Positions 59,001 through 64,000 of a DNA stretch of 64,000 nt are shown here, piece after piece. The notes beneath the pieces were generated by a model. It did no database searches and was not told the origin of the DNA. It was given only the letters and a program-made list of their open reading frames with translations. Positions within the stretch are counted from its first letter, which is position 1. Every line of letters begins with the position of its first letter. The stretch is from Alnus glutinosa (Eukaryota; Streptophyta; Magnoliopsida; Fagales; Betulaceae), in assembly GCF_958979055.1 (NCBI RefSeq), contig NC_084889.1:3736761-3800760 (forward strand), given 5' to 3'. The position numbers and the translations under genes are program-made.

Positions 59001-61950
59001 TGGTAGAAACAAAAACCAGAACAAACATGCTGAGCACTGCCGATATTCATAAAAAAATTGCGCAACCGCAACCTGAAAAACACACAATCCAAGCACCAAG
59101 CGTGAAACAAGAAGCAACAGAAACTTTTAAATTAATGATAACCAAGCCAGCTAACCATAAAGATACAACATTTAGGAATGATTTTAAAAAAAAAAACAAA
59201 CCAACATCGAGAACCCAACTTTGCAAGAATCCAAAGTTGTAAAAAGCCAATGCACAGCAAAACCTATAAAATAAATCCAAACAAGGAATGGGGACATGTC
59301 TGAGAGAACAGCATATAGTAGACTTATAAACACGTGAAATAAAAAGGGGGAGAAGAAAAATCAATTTCACTTATTTCCACAGACAGACCAAGTTCAAAAA
59401 CTCCTGTTCAAACACGAGAAAGCCCAAAGCACAACCTCCACCTATGAACAGGTCAACCACATATTTTCAAACACCTTCCTCATCAGTATCCCAACACTTC
59501 ATGAAATAGGAAACTACAAATCACAAAACCCGGAAACAAATATCAATGGCAGAAGCATATGTTACTCAGTGCTTAAATATCTGCCCAAAACTGGAAAAAC
59601 TTCAAATTGCAGACCTAGTTGACATGCCCAACATCGACGACATTTTCAAACACCTCCTCGTCCGTATACAAAAAAACTTCCAGGAATTGGAAACTACACA
59701 TCACAAAACCAGAAAACAAATATCACCGGCAGAAGCATATGTTACTCATTTCTCAAATATCCTTACAGAACTGGAAAAACTTCAGACTACAGACCTGGTT
59801 CACATACCCACCGACTTACTTGGTGTAATTCAATGTGCATTAATCTGAAATTACCAATTGGTGACGCAAATCCAGCAATGTAACTTACATCAATCCACAT
59901 ATCAAAACGCCAGAAAACAAATATCACCGGCAGAAGCATATGTTACTCATTTCTCAAATATCCTCACAGAACTAGAAAAACTTCAGACTACAGACCTGGT
60001 TCACATACACACCGACTTACTTGGTGTAATTAAATGTGCATTAATCTGAAATTACCAATTGGTGACGCAAATCCAACATGCCGTACTGCCAAACAAAAGT
60101 AGTAGCAACTGATATTTTCAAACACCTTCCTCGTCCGTATACCATAAAACTTCAAGGAATTGGAAACTACACATCACAAAACCAGAAACCAAATATCACC
60201 GGCAGAAGCATATGTTACTCCGTGCTCAAATATCCTCACAGAACTGGAAAAACTTCAGACAACAGACCTTGTTCACATACCCACCGACTTACTTCGTGAA
60301 ATTCAAAAAGCATTAATCTGAAATTATCAATTGGTGACGCAAATCCAGAAATGTAACTTAAATCAATCCAAATATCAAAACGCCTAAATGTCAATCACAA
60401 GATGGTAAAGCAAAAACCCGTGATTTTACCATCAAAAGATGGTTTTGCGCACAAGTCCAAAGGCCGCAAAATGGTTATTCGCCCTGAGGAGTGAACTTAA
60501 ATACCAATAAAACCGCGACGGCATGAAGTACTGCCAAACAAAAGTAGTAGCAACCGCAACATTAAAGCAAGAACAAAGAACATTAGAACAAGCAAAAAGA
60601 ATCACTTCGAAATCGAGAGGAAAACAGCACTTATAGCCACATCAAACTCTGTCGACCAGGAAAAAGAAAGCCCCAATCAATATCTCCGCCCTCTTTGTAG
60701 ATATAGTTTCACGAAATTCTTCACACCTTCTTCAGAATTACAAGAGTAGTGAAACCAAGAATCAGCCAGCCACAATCAACAATACGATACAGCAGTTACA
60801 CATTCCAAATGATAATAAATGACAATGCTGAAGAAAGTTTCAATCTGTGCATAAGAAGTCGCAACTAAATGAACGAACTGAAAATTTTAAGTTCTTAAGT
60901 ATCAGTGAAGAATGCAATTAGATGCTGGAAGAAACAAAAACCAGAACAAACATGCTGAGCACCGCCGATATTCATAAAAAATTGCGCAACGGCAACCTGA
61001 AATACACACAATCCAAGCACCAAGCGTGAACTACGAAGCAATGGAAACTTTTAAATTAATGACAACCAAGACAGCTAACCATAACGATACAATATTTAGG
61101 AATGATTTTAAAAATAAAAAACAAACCAACATCGAGAATCCAACTTTGCAAGAACCCAAAGTTGTAAAAAGCCGATGCACAGCAAAACCTACAAAATAAA
61201 ACAAAACAAGGAATGGGGACATTTCTGAGAACAGCATATCGTAGAGACTTCTAAAAAACGTGTGAAATAAAGAGGGGGGGGGGAGAAGGAAAAGCATTTT
61301 CACTTATTTTCGCAGAAAGAACAAATTCAATCACTCCTGCCCAAACACAAGAAATCCCAAATCACAACCTCCACCTGTCAACAGGTCAACCACATATTTT
61401 CAAACACCATCCTCATCAGTATCCCAAAAACTTAAATAGGAAACTACAAGTCACAAAACCCGAAAACAAATATCAACGGCAGAAGCATATGTCACTCTGT
61501 GCTCAAATACCTGCCCAAAACTGGAAAAACTTCAAATTGCAGACCAAGTCGACATGCCCAACATCAACGATATTTTCAAACACCTTAATCGTCCGTATAC
61601 CATAAAACTTCAAGGAATTGGAAACTAAACATCACAAAACCAGAAAGCAAATATCACAGGCAGATGCATATGTTACTCGGTGTCCAAATATCCTCACAGA
61701 ACTGGAAAAACATCAGACAACAGACCTTGTTCACATACCCACCGACTTACTTCGTGAAATTCAATAAGAATTAATCTGAAATTATCAATTGGTGACGCAA
61801 ATCCAGAAATGTAACTTAAATCAATCCAAATATCAAAACGCCTAAATGTCAATCACAAGATGGTAAAGCAAAAACCCGTGATTTTACCATCAAAAGATGG
61901 TTTTGCGCACAAAGTCCAAAGGCCGCAAAATGGTTATTCGCCCTGAGGAG
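53050..61950. repeat. Irregular A-rich repeat array, about 8.9 kb
   Basis: The plus strand is A- and C-rich and free of gene-like exons, but is built from shuffled, diverged blocks. An anchor GTCCAAAGGCC followed by a GGTTATTCGCCC-type stretch occurs at about 54479, 57258, 58551, 60455 and 61914, giving periods of 2779, 1293, 1904 and 1459 bases. Other recurring blocks are ACATGCTGAGCACCGC(C/T)GATA (near 57750, 59023 and 60950), AACTGAAAATTTTAAGTTCT, TGGTGACGCAAATCCAGCAA and CATCAAACTCTGTCGACCAG. From 55.0 to 57.0 kb a smaller unit dominates (AACACAAAGATCTTCCCTGA, GAAAGAAACCCTAATTTGTG). The right-hand units are most alike and the left end is most diverged. The nature is unknown; nothing coding was identified. 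Confidence 0.75.
59540..60350. repeat. Local sub-repeats inside the array, about 180 bp
   Basis: A block from ATCACCGGCAGAAGCATATG through CTGGAAAAACTTCAGAC and CACCGACTTACTT to AATTGGTGACGCAAATCCA occurs three times in succession here (near 59720, 59920 and 60195), with single copies near 58290 and 61650. A related variant near 59545 and 61480 reads GCCCAAAACTGGAAAAACTT instead. This is a local amplification within the larger array. Confidence 0.75.
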
Positions 61951-64000
61951 ATTAGAGGGCTTCTAAGGGTTTGGAAGCCGGATATTGTATGCCTGGTGGA
62001 GACAAAGATGGCTGTTATCTCTAGGGAGGTGGTGAGAAGTTTATGGGGTTGCACTCATGTTGATTGGTGTTACTTGGGAGCCAATGGAGCGTCGGGCGGA
62101 ATTTTGTTAATGTGGGATAGAAGGGTGGTAGAGAAAGTGGAAGAGTGTACTGGTAGTTACACTGTTGCTTGTTCTTTGCGTAACACTGGAGATAATGTTG
62201 TTTGGGCTTTTGGGGGTGTATATGGTCCGAACGATGACAGGGAGAGAAGGGATTTGTGGGCTGAGTTAGCGGGATTGATGAGTTGGTGGGAGATGCCTTG
62301 GTGTATTGGGGGAGACTTTAATGTGGTACGTTTTCCTAGTGAGAGGTCTAGTGGTGCTGGCTCTTTTGCAGCTATGGAAGAATTTTCTGACTTCATTTTC
62401 ATGCATAATTTGGTGGACCTTCCCCTTGAAGATGGCTACTTTACTTGGTCTAATGGTCAAGAAAATCAAATTTGGTCAAGGATTGATAGGTTCTTAATTT
62501 CTCCGGAGTGGGAGGACCGTTTTCCTGAAGTCTCTCAGAGGAGGTTGACAAGACTGTTCTCCGATCGTTTTCCTTTAATGTTGGATTGTGAGAAGAATAG
62601 AGGAGGAAACAGGTCTTTTAAGTTTGAAAACATGTGGCTGAAACATGAGGGTTTTGTTGAGCTGGTGCAAAAGTGGTGGATGTCTTATGACTTTTCGGGT
62701 TTGCCAAGCTTCGTTTTGGCCAAAAAACTGAAGGCCTTGAAGGCTGATTTGAAGAAATGGAATGAAGAAGTGTTTGGTGATTTAAGGAAAAAGAAGAAAG
62801 AATTATTGGAGGGTATTCGAGAGCTGGAGTTAATAGAAGAAAATCGTTGCCTAGAGGAGGAGGAAAAAGTTCAAAGGGCAGATATGGCGAGAGAGATGGA
62901 GAAGACCCTCCTTTTTGAGGAAACAAGCTGGAGGCAAAAGTCTAGAGCTTTGTGGTTAAAGGAGGGGGATAAGAACACAAAATTCTTTCATAGGGTTGCC
63001 AACTCACACCGTAAATTCAACCAAGTGGACTCTTTTGATGATTAACGGTTTAATTTCCAGAAATCATGCGGAGATTGAGGAGCACTTAGTCCATTTCTAT
63101 AGTAATTTGTACTTGGAGAAAATCCGGTGGCGGCCAAGGGTGGAGGGCCTACCTTTTTCATCCATTGATGCGGAGGAGAGCAGGGGGTTAGAAAGAGCCT
63201 TTGAGGAGAAGGAGGTGTGGGATGTAATCAGGGATTTGAATGGAGACAAGGCACCGGGTCCTGACGGATTCACTGCGGCTTTCTTCCAGAAGTGCTGGGT
63301 TTTTTTAAAAACTGATATTATGGATGTTTTTGCAGAGTTTCACGAGAGAGGCAAGTTCGAAAAGAGTTTGAATGCTACCTTTGTCTCTTTGATTCCTAAG
63401 AAGAATGGAGCCATGGATGTCAGAGATTTTCGCCCTATTAGTTTGGTAGGGGGGATTTACAAGATTATATCAAAGGTTCTTGCCAACAGATTTAAATCCG
63501 TTGTGGGTAAGATTATCTCCAACACTCAGAATGCTTTTATTGGAGGTCGACAAATATTAGATTCTGTGCTCATTGCAAGTGAATGTGTGGATAGTCAAAT
63601 TCGATCGGGGGAACCCGGACTCCTGTGTAAGCTAGATCTGGAGAAGGCGTATGATCATGTGAACTGGGATTTCTTGCTCTATTTGCTACAAAGATGTGGA
63701 TTGGGGGAAAAATGGAGGAATTGGATTCGTTTCTGTATTTCCACGGTGAGATTCTCTATTCTTGTAAATGGAACCCCTTCGGGTTTCTTTAGTAGCTCTC
63801 GTGGTTTGCGACAAGGAGACCCTCTTTCTCCATTGTTGTTTGTGGTGGTTATGGAGGCTCTGAGTAGAATGTTCAATGCCGCTTTGATTCAGGGTAATTT
63901 GACAGGGTTTTCAGTGGGTTCCAGAGATACAGAGGCCTTTGTAGTGAATCATCTGATGTTCGCTGATGATACATTGATTTTTTGTGGTGCTCAAGAAGAA
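61951..64000 (+). mobile_element. L1-type LINE ORF2, 5' truncated, running off the window
   Basis: An APE-type endonuclease starts without its first 20 or so residues (RGLLRVWKPDIVCLVETKM) and includes the catalytic-site blocks GGDFNVV and a WSRIDRFLIS-like segment. A linker with a coiled coil (about 62690-62950) follows, then HRVANSHR-type sequence. After one extra T in a T run (63033-63036) the frame shifts by one, so the 382-codon frame that opens at 61897 stops at 63045. The reverse transcriptase continues open from 63038 to the window end: NGDKAPGPDGF, RDFRPISLVGGIYKIISKVL, LRQGDPLSPLLFVVVMEAL and the catalytic FADDTLIF. LINEs copy themselves by target-primed reverse transcription. With one frame break in 2 kb the copy is fairly young. 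The first 54 bases of the long frame (61897-61950) belong to the neighbouring repeat, not the LINE. Confidence 0.93.

Noticed and set aside
50789-61950. CRISPR array or bacterial-type repeat
   Set aside because: Repeat units are far too long and the context is a plant nuclear genome.

Overview
This is a nuclear chromosome segment from a flowering plant, most likely a eudicot and possibly a woody rosid (a guess from gene structure and repeat style). Support comes from GT-AG introns, an A/T-rich background, plant-type genes (MED18, exocyst SEC3, an octanoyltransferase, a dirigent protein, a UPF0114 protein, a PPR protein), a plant box C/D snoRNA cluster and plant LINE, Helitron and MITE-like debris. 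All gene models were spliced by eye from the bases. Coding phase closes across every exon of seven protein genes.

Layout. 1.7-8.0 kb (+): a tandem pair of five-exon genes for a multi-pass, probably plastid, membrane protein; both copies are open. 9.4-10.8 kb (-): a chimeric locus in which a PPR reading frame runs directly into a plastid-type ribosomal protein uS11. The uS11 tail is out of frame after a homopolymer, and a presequence-like start lies in a third frame. 11.9-14.0 kb (-): octanoyltransferase LIP2. 14.7-16.2 kb (+): a promoter with telo-box and TATA box, then three copies of one box C/D snoRNA, apparently all inside one intron of a non-coding host. 20.1-21.5 kb (+): UPF0114 protein. 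25.8-31.5 kb (+): Mediator subunit MED18, with a LINE tail in intron 1 and a multi-headed Helitron in intron 4. 34.4-48.3 kb (-): exocyst SEC3 in 25 exons, 882 residues. 49.9-50.5 kb (-): an intronless dirigent protein. 50.8-52.5 kb: a roughly 308-bp satellite. About 53.1-61.95 kb: a long, A-rich, irregular repeat array. From 61,951 to the right edge: a 5'-truncated L1-type LINE (endonuclease and reverse transcriptase) joined directly to a copy of that array.

The protein genes are unrelated housekeeping or organelle genes and do not form a pathway. A loose organelle theme (plastid membrane proteins, lipoylation, PPR/uS11) is probably chance. The most novel items are the PPR-uS11 chimera with a possible shared-presequence splice form, the triplicated snoRNA carrying three separate stretches complementary to one short region of 25S rRNA, the 8.9-kb array with the LINE junction, and the MITE-like element with a CCGG-rich core.
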